Positions 19,383-27,863 of a stretch of DNA of 64,000 nt are shown piece after piece. Source of the stretch: Streptomyces werraensis. GTDB taxonomy: Bacteria > Actinomycetota > Actinomycetes > Streptomycetales > Streptomycetaceae. Under the pieces are notes generated by a model. It saw only the letters and a list, made by a program, of their open reading frames with translations, was not told the origin of the DNA and ran no database searches. Both the position numbers and the translations under genes were made by a program. The stretch covers positions 596,078 through 660,077 of the forward strand of contig BNBX01000001.1 of NCBI GenBank assembly GCA_014656175.1, read 5' to 3'. The number at the start of each line of letters is the position of its first letter. Position 1 is the stretch's first letter.

Positions 19383-20011
19383 GCCACGACGACCAGTTGG
19401 GCCCGGTCGCGGGCGCCGAGCTTGCCCATCGTGCGGCTCACGTGGGTCTTCGCGGTGAGCGGGCTGAGCCCCAGCGTCTCGGCGATCTCCGTGTTGTTGA
19501 GGCCGCGCGCGACCAGCGTCAGCACCTCCCGCTCCCGGTCGGAGAGGCAGTCGGGGCCGGCGGTGACCGGCGCCGCCGCGGGACTGCGCAGGAAGCGCTC
19601 GATCAGCCGGGCCGTGGGTCCGGGCGACAGGAGCGCCTCACCGGCGGCCACCGTGCGGATGGCGTCGAGGAGCTCGGCGGGCCGGGTGTCCTTCACCAGG
19701 AACCCGGACGCCCCGGCGCGCAGCGCCTCCACGATGTTCTCGTCCGTGTCGTAGGTGGTGAGGACGAGCACCTTCACCCCTGCCAGGTCGTCGTCGGCGG
19801 CGATCAGGCGCGTCGCCTCGATGCCGTCGAGGTCCGGCATGCGGATGTCCATGACGACGAGGTCGGCCCGCCGCGCGCGGACGAGTTCGACGGCCTGCCG
19901 GCCGGTGGCGGCCTGCCCGACGACCTCCATGTCGGGCGCCGACTCGACGAGCATCGCGAACGCCTCCCGCACCAGGGTCTGGTCGTCGGCGAGCAGCACA
20001 CGGACGGTCAT
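19346..20011 (-). CDS. Two-component response regulator, NarL/FixJ type
   Basis: A 221-residue protein. The receiver domain (residues 1-120) has DDQ near the start, the phospho-acceptor Asp in DLVVMDIRMPDLDG, Thr in LTTYDTD and Lys in FLVKDT. The LuxR-type helix-turn-helix follows (LSDREREVLTLVARGLNNTEIAETLGLSPLTAKTHVSR). Its ATG overlaps the stop of the sensor kinase gene (ATGA at 20008-20011), so the two are coupled. The neighbouring MMPL transporter is the natural candidate target. Confidence 0.94.
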   Translation of the reverse strand: MTVRVLLADDQTLVREAFAMLVESAPDMEVVGQAATGRQAVELVRARRADLVVMDIRMPDLDGIEATRLIAADDDLAGVKVLVLTTYDTDENIVEALRAGASGFLVKDTRPAELLDAIRTVAAGEALLSPGPTARLIERFLRSPAAAPVTAGPDCLSDREREVLTLVARGLNNTEIAETLGLSPLTAKTHVSRTMGKLGARDRAQLVVVAYESGLVAPGAG

Positions 20012-21279
20012 CGGGCCCGTCCCTTCCGGGTCGCGTCGGTCAGAGGCAGGGCGGCGGTCACCCGGAAGCCCCCGGCCTCGCGGGGACCGGCCTCCAGCGT
20101 GCCGCCCACACTGCGGGCCCGCTCCCGCATGCCGACGAGTCCGAACCCGGGGGTGCCGCCGGGGTCGGGTCCCGTGCCGTCGTCGGTGACGCCGATGTGC
20201 AGCACCCCGTCCCGGTCGCTCACGTCGACGCGTACGGCGGGCTTTGGACCGGCGTGCCGGACCGCGTTGGTCAGCGCCTCCTGCACCACGCGGTACGCGG
20301 CGGCCCCGACCGCGGGCGGCACCGGCTCCGCGACCCGCACACGGTGCTCCACGCGTGCCCCGGCCAGCCGCGCGGCCTCGACCAGGTCGGACAGCCCGTC
20401 CAGCCCGGCGAGCGGACCCCGCGCGTCCTCGGTGCCGCCGCTGTCCCTCAGCACCTCGAGCGTGGCGCGCAGTTCACCGCGCGCGGTGCGGCAGGTGCCG
20501 GCGATGTCGTCGAGCGCCTTCGCCACGGCCGCCCGGTCCAGCCGGTCGGGGTCGGCGGCCAGGACGTGCGCCGCGACGGACGTCTGCACCCCGATGAGGG
20601 TGATGCTGTGGGCGAGCAGGTCGTGCAGGTCTCGCGCCATGCGCAGCCGTTCCTCGGCGACCCGGCGGCGCGCCTCCTCCTCACGGGTGCGTTCCGCCCG
20701 TTCCGCGCGTTCGACGATCGCGGCGACGTACTGCCGGTAGTAGCGGACGTCGAGGCCCAGGAAGAGGACGGCGACGACCCAGCCGGTGATGCGGACGAGT
20801 TCCGTGAACCCGTCGGGGTTGGTGAGGGCGTTCACGGTGAGGGTGGTGCCGATGACGACGGTGCCGATCAGCAGCGTCCGGCGCGGGGTGCCGGTCGCGG
20901 CGACCGTGTAGAGGGCCACCACGGTCGCGGCCACGGGCGCCCCGTGGTGGTTGTCCAGGGCGTGGTACGGCACGACCGGGGCCAGCGCCGCCAGGAGCGC
21001 CGGCAGCGGCCGCTTCCGCCGCCAGGCCAGCGGCACATGGGCGGCGAGGAGCAGGACCCAGCCGAGCGCGTCGGGCCGGCGGCCGTCGTCGGTCAGCAGC
21101 GCCAGTGTGACGCCCAGGGCGGCGGTGCACGCGGCGAGCACCGCGTCGTTGCGGAAGGCGTGCGGGCGGGTCAGGGGGTCACGGCTGAGCGCGGTGATGA
21201 CGCCGTCCCTCGTACGGGAGTTCCCCGTGCGTGACTTCCGGGGGTCCGCGGACCCGGGGTCCGGGCGCCCGGCGTCCAT
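20008..21279 (-). CDS. Two-component sensor histidine kinase, HisKA_3 (NarL-partner) type
   Basis: A 423-residue membrane sensor. About five membrane helices lie within residues 35-165. The dimerization and phospho-acceptor helix contains RMARDLHDLLAHSITLI, where the His after RD-L is phosphorylated. The ATPase part has VVQEALTNAVRHAG (N box) and GFGLVGMRERARSVGG (G boxes). There is little extracellular sequence, so it probably senses membrane state. I chose ATG 21279, with AAGGG upstream; ATG 21360 is in frame but sits right against the hairpin at 21372-21402. It is coupled to the response regulator at 19346. Confidence 0.9.
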   Translation of the reverse strand: MDAGRPDPGSADPRKSRTGNSRTRDGVITALSRDPLTRPHAFRNDAVLAACTAALGVTLALLTDDGRRPDALGWVLLLAAHVPLAWRRKRPLPALLAALAPVVPYHALDNHHGAPVAATVVALYTVAATGTPRRTLLIGTVVIGTTLTVNALTNPDGFTELVRITGWVVAVLFLGLDVRYYRQYVAAIVERAERAERTREEEARRRVAEERLRMARDLHDLLAHSITLIGVQTSVAAHVLAADPDRLDRAAVAKALDDIAGTCRTARGELRATLEVLRDSGGTEDARGPLAGLDGLSDLVEAARLAGARVEHRVRVAEPVPPAVGAAAYRVVQEALTNAVRHAGPKPAVRVDVSDRDGVLHIGVTDDGTGPDPGGTPGFGLVGMRERARSVGGTLEAGPREAGGFRVTAALPLTDATRKGRAR

Positions 21280-21371
21280 GGTTCCGGAGCCCTTGTCACG
21301 GGACGCCCCGGTCCGGGAGGGCTCGGCTGCCTGTGCTGTCGTCGGGTGCACGGGGTCCATCCTCGGGGAGG

Positions 21372-21402
21372 AGGGCGCCCCTCCGGGAGGGAGGGGCGCC
21401 CT
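21372..21402 (-). terminator. 13-bp hairpin between the MMPL and kinase genes
   Basis: AGGGCGCCCCTCC and GGAGGGGCGCCCT form a perfect stem with a 5-base loop, 20 bases after the MMPL stop. It probably ends or attenuates transcription, so the kinase-regulator pair may have its own promoter or be expressed at a lower level. Confidence 0.7.
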
Positions 21403-21422
21403 GTCACGGTCGTACGGGCGGA

Positions 21423-23504
21423 TCACACCGGCTCCGGGTGCCGCTCCCGGTGTTCCCGCTCGGGCGTGCGGGACAGCGCGCCCGGCCACCACATCCGGCG
21501 TCCCAGCAGCACACTCGCCGTGGTGACCAGATAGGTGCGGACCAGGAAGGTGTCGAGGAGGACGCCGACGGCGATGACGAGGCCGAGTTCGACCAACGCG
21601 ACCAGGGGGAGGGTGGTGAGCACCGCGAACGTCGCGGCGAGCACGACGCCCGCGGAGGCGATGACCCCGCCCGTGGTACGCAGCGCGGTGAGGGCGGCCG
21701 CCTCGGGTTCGGCGCCGTTCAGGGACTCCTCGCGCATGCGGTGCATGAGGAAGATGCCGTAGTCGACGCCGAGGGCGACCAGGAACACGAAGGACAGCAG
21801 CCCGATCGCGGGGTCCGTGCCGGCGAAGCCGAGCAGCGGTCCGAAGACCAGCCCGCCGATGCCGAGCGCCGCGCCCCAGACGGCGACCACCGCGCCGAGC
21901 AGCAGCAGCGGGGCGACGAGGCTGCGCAGCAGGACGACCAGGATCAGGAACACGGCGGCCAGCACCAGCGGCACGATCACCGTGCGGTCGCGCGCCTCGC
22001 TGCGGGCGAGGTCGAGCTGCTCCGCGCTGGGCCCGCCGACATGGGCGCCGGTGCCGTCGAGCGTGTCGCGCAGGGCCTCGATGGTGCGGGTCTCCCCCGC
22101 CGACTCCGGCGGGGCGGTGGCGAACACGGTGATCTCGGCCCAGGTGCCGTCGGCCCGTCCCGGGGCGGCCTCGGCGACACCCTCCGTCTTCCGGACCCGC
22201 TCGACGACCTCGTCGGCGTCCCCGGCGGGCGCGATCACCGTGATCGGCTGGGCGCCGCGCTCCGGGTACTCCTCCGCCAGCGTGCGCATCGCGGCGACGG
22301 ACTCGGGCCGTTCGGTGAAGGCGTCCTCCTGACGGAGGTCGCCGCCCAGGTTGAGCGTGCCGAGGGCGAGGGCGCCGAGGAGCACAGCGCCGCCGGTCAG
22401 CACGGCCGCGGGCCGGCGGGTGGCGGACGTGCCCATGGCGGCGAACAGCGACCGCCGTGCCTTCGGCTCGCTGCCGAAGGCCGGGATCAGCGGCCAGAAC
22501 ACGCGCCGCCCGAGCAGCACCAGGACGGCGGGCAACAGCGTCGTCATCGCGACCAGCGCGGCGAGCACCCCGATCATGCCGACGGGACCCATGCCGCTGC
22601 TGCTGTTGAGGTCGGCGGCGAGCAGGCACAGCAGTCCGGCGGCGACCGTGCCGGAGGAGGCGAGCACGGCGGGACCGCAGCCGCGCAGGGCGGCCCGCAT
22701 GGCGTCGTACGGCCGCTCGTGGCGGCGGAGTTCCTCGCGGTAGCGGGAGACCAGCAGCAGCGCGTAGTCGGTCCCGGCGCCGAGCACGAGAACGGTCATG
22801 ATGCCGCCGCTCTGTCCGGTGATCGTGATGCCGAACAGCTCGTGCGTCACGTACCCGGCGGCCATCGCCAGGGCGGTCGCGGCGCCCGCCACGGCGAGCG
22901 GCACCAGCCACAGGAACGGGCTGCGGTAGATCAGCACCAGCAGCACGGTGACCACGCCGATCGTGGCCGTCAGCAGCGTGCCGTCGATGGTGTCGAACAC
23001 CTTGTCCATGTCGGCGCCGACCGCCCCGGGCCCGCCGACCTCGACGCTCAGCCCGCCCGTCCCGCCGACGGTCTCCCGCACCCCGTCGACGAAGGCCCGC
23101 TGCGCCTCCTCGTCCTGCCCGGGCCGCGTGCTGGAGACCGGGTACATCAGCGTGCTGCCGTCCGCGGAGGGAACGCCCCGCGGCACGTCCGACAGCTCGT
23201 ACGCCCGCTCCACCTCGGCGATCTGCGCGGCGGCCGTCTCCCGGTCGGCGGCGGTCAGCCGTCCGCCGTCGCGGTGGTAGACCACCACCAGGTCGGTCGA
23301 CTCGCCGCCGGGCAGCTCGTCCTGGACGCGGGCCACCTGTGTCGAGTCGGCGCCGTCGGGCAGGTAGTCGACCGCCCGGTTCTGCTGCACACCGGCGAAC
23401 TTCCCGGCGAGCGGCCCGAGCAGCACCAGCGCCGCCACCCACAGCCCCACCACCGCCCAGGGCACGGCCCGCCGCCCCCGTGTGCCTGTCCTGACTGCCC
23501 TCAT
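21423..23504 (-). CDS. MMPL/RND-family membrane transporter
   Basis: A 693-residue protein with the 12-helix, two-half layout of the MMPL family, which exports lipids or acts in drug efflux. The first helix is followed by a large outer domain (FAGVQQNRAVDYLPDGADST to about residue 180). The transport helices contain VLVLGAGTDYALLLVSRYREEL in the first half and FLVALGVDYGIFLMHRMREE in the second, each with the conserved GxDY. An outer loop between them has the usual GPSAEQLDLARSEARDR. The gene lies upstream of the kinase and regulator on the same strand. Confidence 0.92.
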   Translation of the reverse strand: MRAVRTGTRGRRAVPWAVVGLWVAALVLLGPLAGKFAGVQQNRAVDYLPDGADSTQVARVQDELPGGESTDLVVVYHRDGGRLTAADRETAAAQIAEVERAYELSDVPRGVPSADGSTLMYPVSSTRPGQDEEAQRAFVDGVRETVGGTGGLSVEVGGPGAVGADMDKVFDTIDGTLLTATIGVVTVLLVLIYRSPFLWLVPLAVAGAATALAMAAGYVTHELFGITITGQSGGIMTVLVLGAGTDYALLLVSRYREELRRHERPYDAMRAALRGCGPAVLASSGTVAAGLLCLLAADLNSSSGMGPVGMIGVLAALVAMTTLLPAVLVLLGRRVFWPLIPAFGSEPKARRSLFAAMGTSATRRPAAVLTGGAVLLGALALGTLNLGGDLRQEDAFTERPESVAAMRTLAEEYPERGAQPITVIAPAGDADEVVERVRKTEGVAEAAPGRADGTWAEITVFATAPPESAGETRTIEALRDTLDGTGAHVGGPSAEQLDLARSEARDRTVIVPLVLAAVFLILVVLLRSLVAPLLLLGAVVAVWGAALGIGGLVFGPLLGFAGTDPAIGLLSFVFLVALGVDYGIFLMHRMREESLNGAEPEAAALTALRTTGGVIASAGVVLAATFAVLTTLPLVALVELGLVIAVGVLLDTFLVRTYLVTTASVLLGRRMWWPGALSRTPEREHRERHPEPV

Positions 23505-23668
23505 GGCCTCGGCTCCCCTTCCGGTCCGGTCGTCTGGATACGCTGTCCAGCCTTCCGGCGGCGGGGAGCCGGGACGTCCGGCGTGAGACCGAAACGGCGG
23601 GTACTGCGGCGGGCGGCCGGAGCGCGGCCGTTACTCCCCCGGGAGTACCGGCGGGGCCCTGCGGGAGG

Positions 23669-24844
23669 TCAGCCCCGGTCGACCATCCAGGTGCCGTCCT
23701 CCTCGTCGTCGACCCGGACCTCGAGCTCGCGCAGGCTCATGCCGGCCTCCCACAGCTCACGGAAGCGCTTCATCCGGTCGTGCACATGGTCCTGGCGGGC
23801 GATCAGCCGGGTCCGGATGTTGACGTCGCGCAGGTCCTGGTCGATCTCGAAGGACACGGCCTCGTCGTACACGATGAAGTCGTTGGTGGTGCCGCGCAGC
23901 AGATGCGGCGGCAGCTCCGGCAGGACCGCCACGCGCACCTCGATGTGCAGCACCTCTTGCTCCTCGCACAGCCGCAGCAGCCGGTCGTCCAGCTCCCGCG
24001 CGCTCTCCAGCAGGAACAGCCTGCGCACCGGGACGCCCTGTTCGATCGCCTCCGCCTGGGCGTGCAGATAGCGGCTGGCGGGCTCGCTGTTCCAGAACGT
24101 CCGGTCGACGGAGGTGCTGGTGGCGCAGATCGACTTCTCCGCGGCCCGGGTGAGGGTGAGCATCCAGTCGTGGTTCTCGCCCGGGCACTCGGCGGTGAGC
24201 GTGGTGAGGTCGCTCAGGTGCCCGACCACCCGCTGCATCTCCAGCCGGACGAAGGTGGAGAGGATCGGCAGGCCGGGCGAGAGGACCTCGGCGAAGTTGG
24301 CGGCCAGGTCGGACACGGACCCGATCCGCACCAGGTTCGGCGCCGGCGGTTCGGGCTCGGCCGGGCGGGGCGGGGGCACCAGGCGCGTCTCGACGAGCTG
24401 CTTCATGTCCTCGGTCTGCCGGGTCAGCCCGTGGTGGAGTTCGTCGTAGCGCCGTAAGCCTCCGCGCACGGTGGCGGCGGTCTCGGCCAGCAGGCTCTCC
24501 GCGCGCCGGGCCCGCTCCTCGGCGGCCCGGTCCGGGACCGGCACGAGGTGCTGGACGGCGACGGCGGCGACGGCGACCAGGGCGGCGGCGCCGAGCTGCC
24601 GTGCCGCGCCGTCCTCCGGGCTGAGCAGCGCGGCGAGGCCCCAGGCGAGCAGTCCGGCGACCAGGCCCACCAGCAGCCTGCGCTGCCACGGGACGGGGCC
24701 GGGACGCTCGGCCGGACCGCCGGACCGGGTGGTGTCCGGGGCGCCGGGCGTCTTCGCCGTCCGGTCCACGGGGTGTTCGGGTGTGCCCACCGCACCCGGC
24801 GGGCCGGCCGTGTCGTCGGGCTGAGGTGTCTGTGCCGTGCTCAT
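23669..24844 (-). CDS. Membrane protein with C-terminal PLD/DUF6879-like domain, unknown function
   Basis: A 391-residue protein. A disordered Pro/Thr-rich N-terminus of about 45 residues leads to two membrane helices (LLVGLVAGLLAWGLAALL and AAALVAVAAVAVQHLVP), then a coiled coil rich in Ala, Glu and Arg. The C-terminal 190 residues form a globular domain (ICATSTSVDRTFWNSEPASR, RRLFLLESARELDD, DFIVYDEAVSFEIDQD). This resembles phospholipase D-like or DUF6879 domains but lacks an HKD motif; that comparison is inference. ATG 24844 follows GGGGAG. It lies 115 bases after the SCO2521-type gene and may be the last gene of that operon. Confidence 0.75.
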   Translation of the reverse strand: MSTAQTPQPDDTAGPPGAVGTPEHPVDRTAKTPGAPDTTRSGGPAERPGPVPWQRRLLVGLVAGLLAWGLAALLSPEDGAARQLGAAALVAVAAVAVQHLVPVPDRAAEERARRAESLLAETAATVRGGLRRYDELHHGLTRQTEDMKQLVETRLVPPPRPAEPEPPAPNLVRIGSVSDLAANFAEVLSPGLPILSTFVRLEMQRVVGHLSDLTTLTAECPGENHDWMLTLTRAAEKSICATSTSVDRTFWNSEPASRYLHAQAEAIEQGVPVRRLFLLESARELDDRLLRLCEEQEVLHIEVRVAVLPELPPHLLRGTTNDFIVYDEAVSFEIDQDLRDVNIRTRLIARQDHVHDRMKRFRELWEAGMSLRELEVRVDDEEDGTWMVDRG

Positions 24845-24959
24845 CTCGCTTCTCCCCCCGTTGGGAAACACGTCGGTTCGGGATGCGGAATGTGCGTGGG
24901 GGTCCGGACGAGGCCGCTCACGGCTGGTGGGCGTCTCGCGGGCAGGGGTCGGGGACGCG

Positions 24960-25982
24960 TCAGGGCGCGGGCTCCACCTCCCGGTGCACGGGCGGGATCG
25001 CGTGCAGGGTGAGCTGGTCGCGGACGCGCTGCACCAGGGCGAGCCACTGCCGGCTGAACCCGGGCCGCTCCTCCAGCGCCTCCCACAGCGGCGCCAGCTC
25101 CCCGGACACGCGGGCCCGAGGCATCCACAGGTGCAGCAGATGGTCGACGGCCGGCCGCAACGCCCGTACCAGCGGCGGGAGTCCGCCGTCCGGCGCGGAA
25201 CGGGGCCAGGATCCGGGCGCGGCGGGGCCGAGGCGGATGCCGTCGAGGACGCGGACCAGGGTGGTCAGCAGCCAGTCGTGCAGGGCCAGGTCGTCGCAGA
25301 GCCCGGCCAGGTCGGCGGCGGGGATGTCCTCCGGGACCCGCAGACGCACGGTGCGCAGCTCGTCCTCGGCGAGGGTGAACCGCTCCAGGGCGGGCGCCTC
25401 GCCAGGCGGCGAGGTCAGTGCGACCCAGCGCAGCCGGGTCGGCCTGGATCTCAGCGGCGGCCGCTGGTCGAGCAGCGGGTGCCGCAGCAGCCGGGTGAGC
25501 AGGCCCCCCGCGATCAGCCCCACGTCGAGGTCGCCGTGGCGTCCGCCGTCGAGCAGCCCGGCGGCGACCGCGTCGCAGGGCAGCTTCCCCAGCGGCTCGA
25601 CCAGTCCGGGCCGCACCAGGTAGTCGCCCCAGGGCCGGCGGTGGTCGGGCCCGGAGGCGGGGAGCGTGAAGTACGCGGAGGTCTGCAGCACGCGTCCCTC
25701 GGTGAGCGCGGCCCGCGCGGCGACCGTGCCGACGGCGCGGACCCGGGCGCCGTTGGCGCTGGGCAGCGGGCAGTCGACGCCGGTGAGGGTGTCCGGGGAG
25801 CGCCCGTAGAGGTTGGGGCGCTCGGACACCAGGACCCGCTCGTCGGCGCGCAGCCGCAGCAGCCGGGCGGCGGCGCGGCTGTCGAGGGCCTGCCCGGCGG
25901 GCAGGAGGCAGGTGCGGACCTCGCCGCAGGCCAGCACGGTGCGCGGTGCGGCGGTTTCCGGCTGTGCACCGGGGGCCGGCAT
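24960..25982 (-). CDS. SCO2521-family protein, unknown function
   Basis: A 340-residue soluble protein. I place it in the NCBI family named after SCO2521, from its length, its position and my memory of the gene order in S. coelicolor. It has no membrane helix, no signal peptide and no recognised catalytic motif. The N-terminal half appears to be beta-rich (VLACGEVRTCLLPAGQAL...RPNLYGRSPDTLTGVDCPLP); the C-terminal 110 residues are helical. Its ATG follows the TGA of the SCO2522-type gene by one base, so translation is coupled. A partner role in the cluster is likely, but no activity can be proposed. Confidence 0.75.
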   Translation of the reverse strand: MPAPGAQPETAAPRTVLACGEVRTCLLPAGQALDSRAAARLLRLRADERVLVSERPNLYGRSPDTLTGVDCPLPSANGARVRAVGTVAARAALTEGRVLQTSAYFTLPASGPDHRRPWGDYLVRPGLVEPLGKLPCDAVAAGLLDGGRHGDLDVGLIAGGLLTRLLRHPLLDQRPPLRSRPTRLRWVALTSPPGEAPALERFTLAEDELRTVRLRVPEDIPAADLAGLCDDLALHDWLLTTLVRVLDGIRLGPAAPGSWPRSAPDGGLPPLVRALRPAVDHLLHLWMPRARVSGELAPLWEALEERPGFSRQWLALVQRVRDQLTLHAIPPVHREVEPAP

Positions 25983-25983
25983 C

Positions 25984-26946
25984 TCAGGTCTCCTCGCAGA
26001 AGACGTAGGAGACGCGGTCGGCGACCGGGCCGGGGACGGGCACGCCTTCGCCCGCGGACCGCTCGGCGATCTGGCGCAGGGCCTCCCTGTCCACGTCGGT
26101 CCGGTCGAGGACGACCCGCACGGCGTGCTCGACGGGCAGGAAGCGGCTGGGCAGCACCGAGCAGGTGCGGTAGGCGGCGAACGGGTCCGCCCGCGGGTCG
26201 AGCCGCACCAGCGGCGGCAGGTCGTCCCACTCGTCGGGGAACGCGCCGGTGTGCGGCTGCGGATCGAGCACGGGCTCGCCCTGGTGGCGCAGCAGCCCGA
26301 GGCGGGCGAGCTGCCACACGGCGGCCAGGAAGGGGCAGGACCACAGGCGTTCGCCGTCGGGCGTCTCGTTCCACAGCTCGACGTCGAGGAACACGGAGTG
26401 GCGGCGGGCGGCGGTCTCGCGGGGCGGCTCCCAGACGGCGGCCTTCCGCATCGCCTGCGGGGCGCGGGCGGTGGGGCTGCGCACGCCGTTGGCGAGCCAG
26501 CCGGTCTGCGCGGCGGGCGGCCGGTGGCCGTAGCTGCCGGGCGGCGGTTCCTCGACGATCCGCCCGGCCACGGCCTCCGCGACGGGCACCTTCCCGCTGA
26601 CGGCGCAGGCGGACTCGCGGGCGAGGTAGTCGACGGTGAGGCCGGCGCGCTCGGCCTCCGCCAGCAGCATGGGGACGACCTCGGCGGGGCTCGCGAACCG
26701 GGTGAAGTAGTCGTCGATCAGGAAGCAGGTGCTGACGCGGGCGCGCCGCCGGCCGGCCCGGTCGGCGGCGAAGGCCCGGGCGGCCTCCGCCCAGGGGCGG
26801 ACCCGCGCGAAGTGCCGGCGCAGATGCTCAGGACCCGCCTCGAAGTCCTCCATGTACAGGTGCCCCAGCTCCAGGGAGAGGTGGGACAGGGGGACCGCCT
26901 GGGTGCGGGGTTCGGCGGTGGTCTCACGGAACACCGCTTCGGTCAT
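25984..26946 (-). CDS. SCO2522-family protein, unknown function
   Basis: A 320-residue soluble protein. ATG 26946 overlaps the TGA of the ATPase gene (ATGA). Residues about 20-110 look like an alpha/beta domain: LSHLSLELGHLYMEDF, then VSTCFLIDDYFTRFASPAEV and AGLTVDYLARESAC. The Asp-Asp in FLIDDYF and the Glu in VDYLARES are candidate functional residues, but I cannot link them to a known enzyme. The middle has a His/Pro-rich loop, and the C-terminal third (VLPSRFLPVEHAVRVVLDRTDVDREALRQIAERS) is helical. Assigned to the SCO2522 family by position and resemblance. Confidence 0.75.
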   Translation of the reverse strand: MTEAVFRETTAEPRTQAVPLSHLSLELGHLYMEDFEAGPEHLRRHFARVRPWAEAARAFAADRAGRRRARVSTCFLIDDYFTRFASPAEVVPMLLAEAERAGLTVDYLARESACAVSGKVPVAEAVAGRIVEEPPPGSYGHRPPAAQTGWLANGVRSPTARAPQAMRKAAVWEPPRETAARRHSVFLDVELWNETPDGERLWSCPFLAAVWQLARLGLLRHQGEPVLDPQPHTGAFPDEWDDLPPLVRLDPRADPFAAYRTCSVLPSRFLPVEHAVRVVLDRTDVDREALRQIAERSAGEGVPVPGPVADRVSYVFCEET

Positions 26947-27860
26947 GGCAGCCCCCAGTAGGCGTCGTCGGTGAGCCGCCGGGAGATCTCCTCGAGGGCC
27001 TCCAGCGTCTCCTTGTTGGCGATCTGGGTGGCCAGGACGTCCTCCTCGGTGATCAGCTGCTCCCGCCACTGCAGGATCGGCTCCAGCGGCACGGTGCCGA
27101 GCACCACGCTGTCGCCGATGCGCTGGTCGGAGGCGAGCCGGCGGAGCGCCCGGTTGCAGGACTGCATCCAGGCGGCCTGGGCGGGCGAGCCCTGCGCCCA
27201 CATGGCCGACTCCGGGTCGGGCACGGCGGCCCGCACGAAGCGGATGTTGCCCTGGAGGGTCTCCTCGTCGTGCCCGCGGTCGACGCCGCTGCGGAGGATG
27301 CCGTTCTCCTTGTGCACCAGGCCGGCGGCGGCGATGACGTGCTGCCGGGTCCAGCGGTGGAACACCAGCCAGCGGTAGGCGACATGGCGCATCTGCGGGT
27401 GCGCGGTGGCCGCGAGGACGAGGTCGACGGCGTAGCTGCGGCCGGCGCTGAGGTCGACCATGACGAGGTCGAACTCGCTGTTGAGCCGCAGCAGCAGGTC
27501 GATGCAGCGCTCCAGCGTCTCCTCGCCGGTGGCGAACTCGCCGCCGCCCGCGTCGCCGGGGTAGAGGACGAGCCGCCCGGACTGGTTCTGCCGGGCGCGC
27601 AGCACCGGGTGCTCGGTGTGCCGCCAGATGTCGATGCTGGCCGGTTCGGTGACGTCGCCCTCCAGGTAGGAGTGCAGGCCGCGCTCCTCGGTGCCGCGCA
27701 GGGCGCTGGGCACGTCGAAGACGGCGGCGGCGGTGGGCGAGCCGAAGTCGAAGTCGACGTAGGCGACGTGATCGCCGGTGAGGGCGCGCTGGTAGGCCAG
27801 GTTGGCGCTGGTGACCGAGCGGCCCGTGCCTCCCTTGTCGGAGGCCGCGAAGACGAGCAC
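26943..27860 (-). CDS. SCO2523-family variant P-loop ATPase, ParA/MinD-like
   Basis: A 305-residue protein with the deviant Walker A of the ParA/MinD/SIMIBI class: FAASDKGGTGRSVTSANLAY. The Lys before GG (signature Lys) is kept, but the usual GKS is GRS, hence the family name 'variant P-loop'. Walker A' follows as VAYVDFDFGSPTAAAVF and a Walker B-like strand as FDLVMVDLSAGRSYAVDL. An ATP-driven switch that dimerizes and positions a partner is the family paradigm; whether this one hydrolyses ATP is open. GTG 27860 starts 3 bases after the upstream stop, and the gene overlaps the SCO2522-type gene by four bases. Confidence 0.8.
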   Translation of the reverse strand: MLVFAASDKGGTGRSVTSANLAYQRALTGDHVAYVDFDFGSPTAAAVFDVPSALRGTEERGLHSYLEGDVTEPASIDIWRHTEHPVLRARQNQSGRLVLYPGDAGGGEFATGEETLERCIDLLLRLNSEFDLVMVDLSAGRSYAVDLVLAATAHPQMRHVAYRWLVFHRWTRQHVIAAAGLVHKENGILRSGVDRGHDEETLQGNIRFVRAAVPDPESAMWAQGSPAQAAWMQSCNRALRRLASDQRIGDSVVLGTVPLEPILQWREQLITEEDVLATQIANKETLEALEEISRRLTDDAYWGLP

Positions 27861-27863
27861 GGC

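Noticed and set aside
20008..23442. Fusion of the kinase with 700 upstream residues
   Set aside because: The upstream part is the out-of-frame image of the MMPL gene; the kinase starts at 21279 or 21360.
21231..24071. 946-residue plus-strand frame opposite MMPL
   Set aside because: Gly/Glu/His/Arg-rich shadow without domains; the MMPL gene on the other strand is clear.
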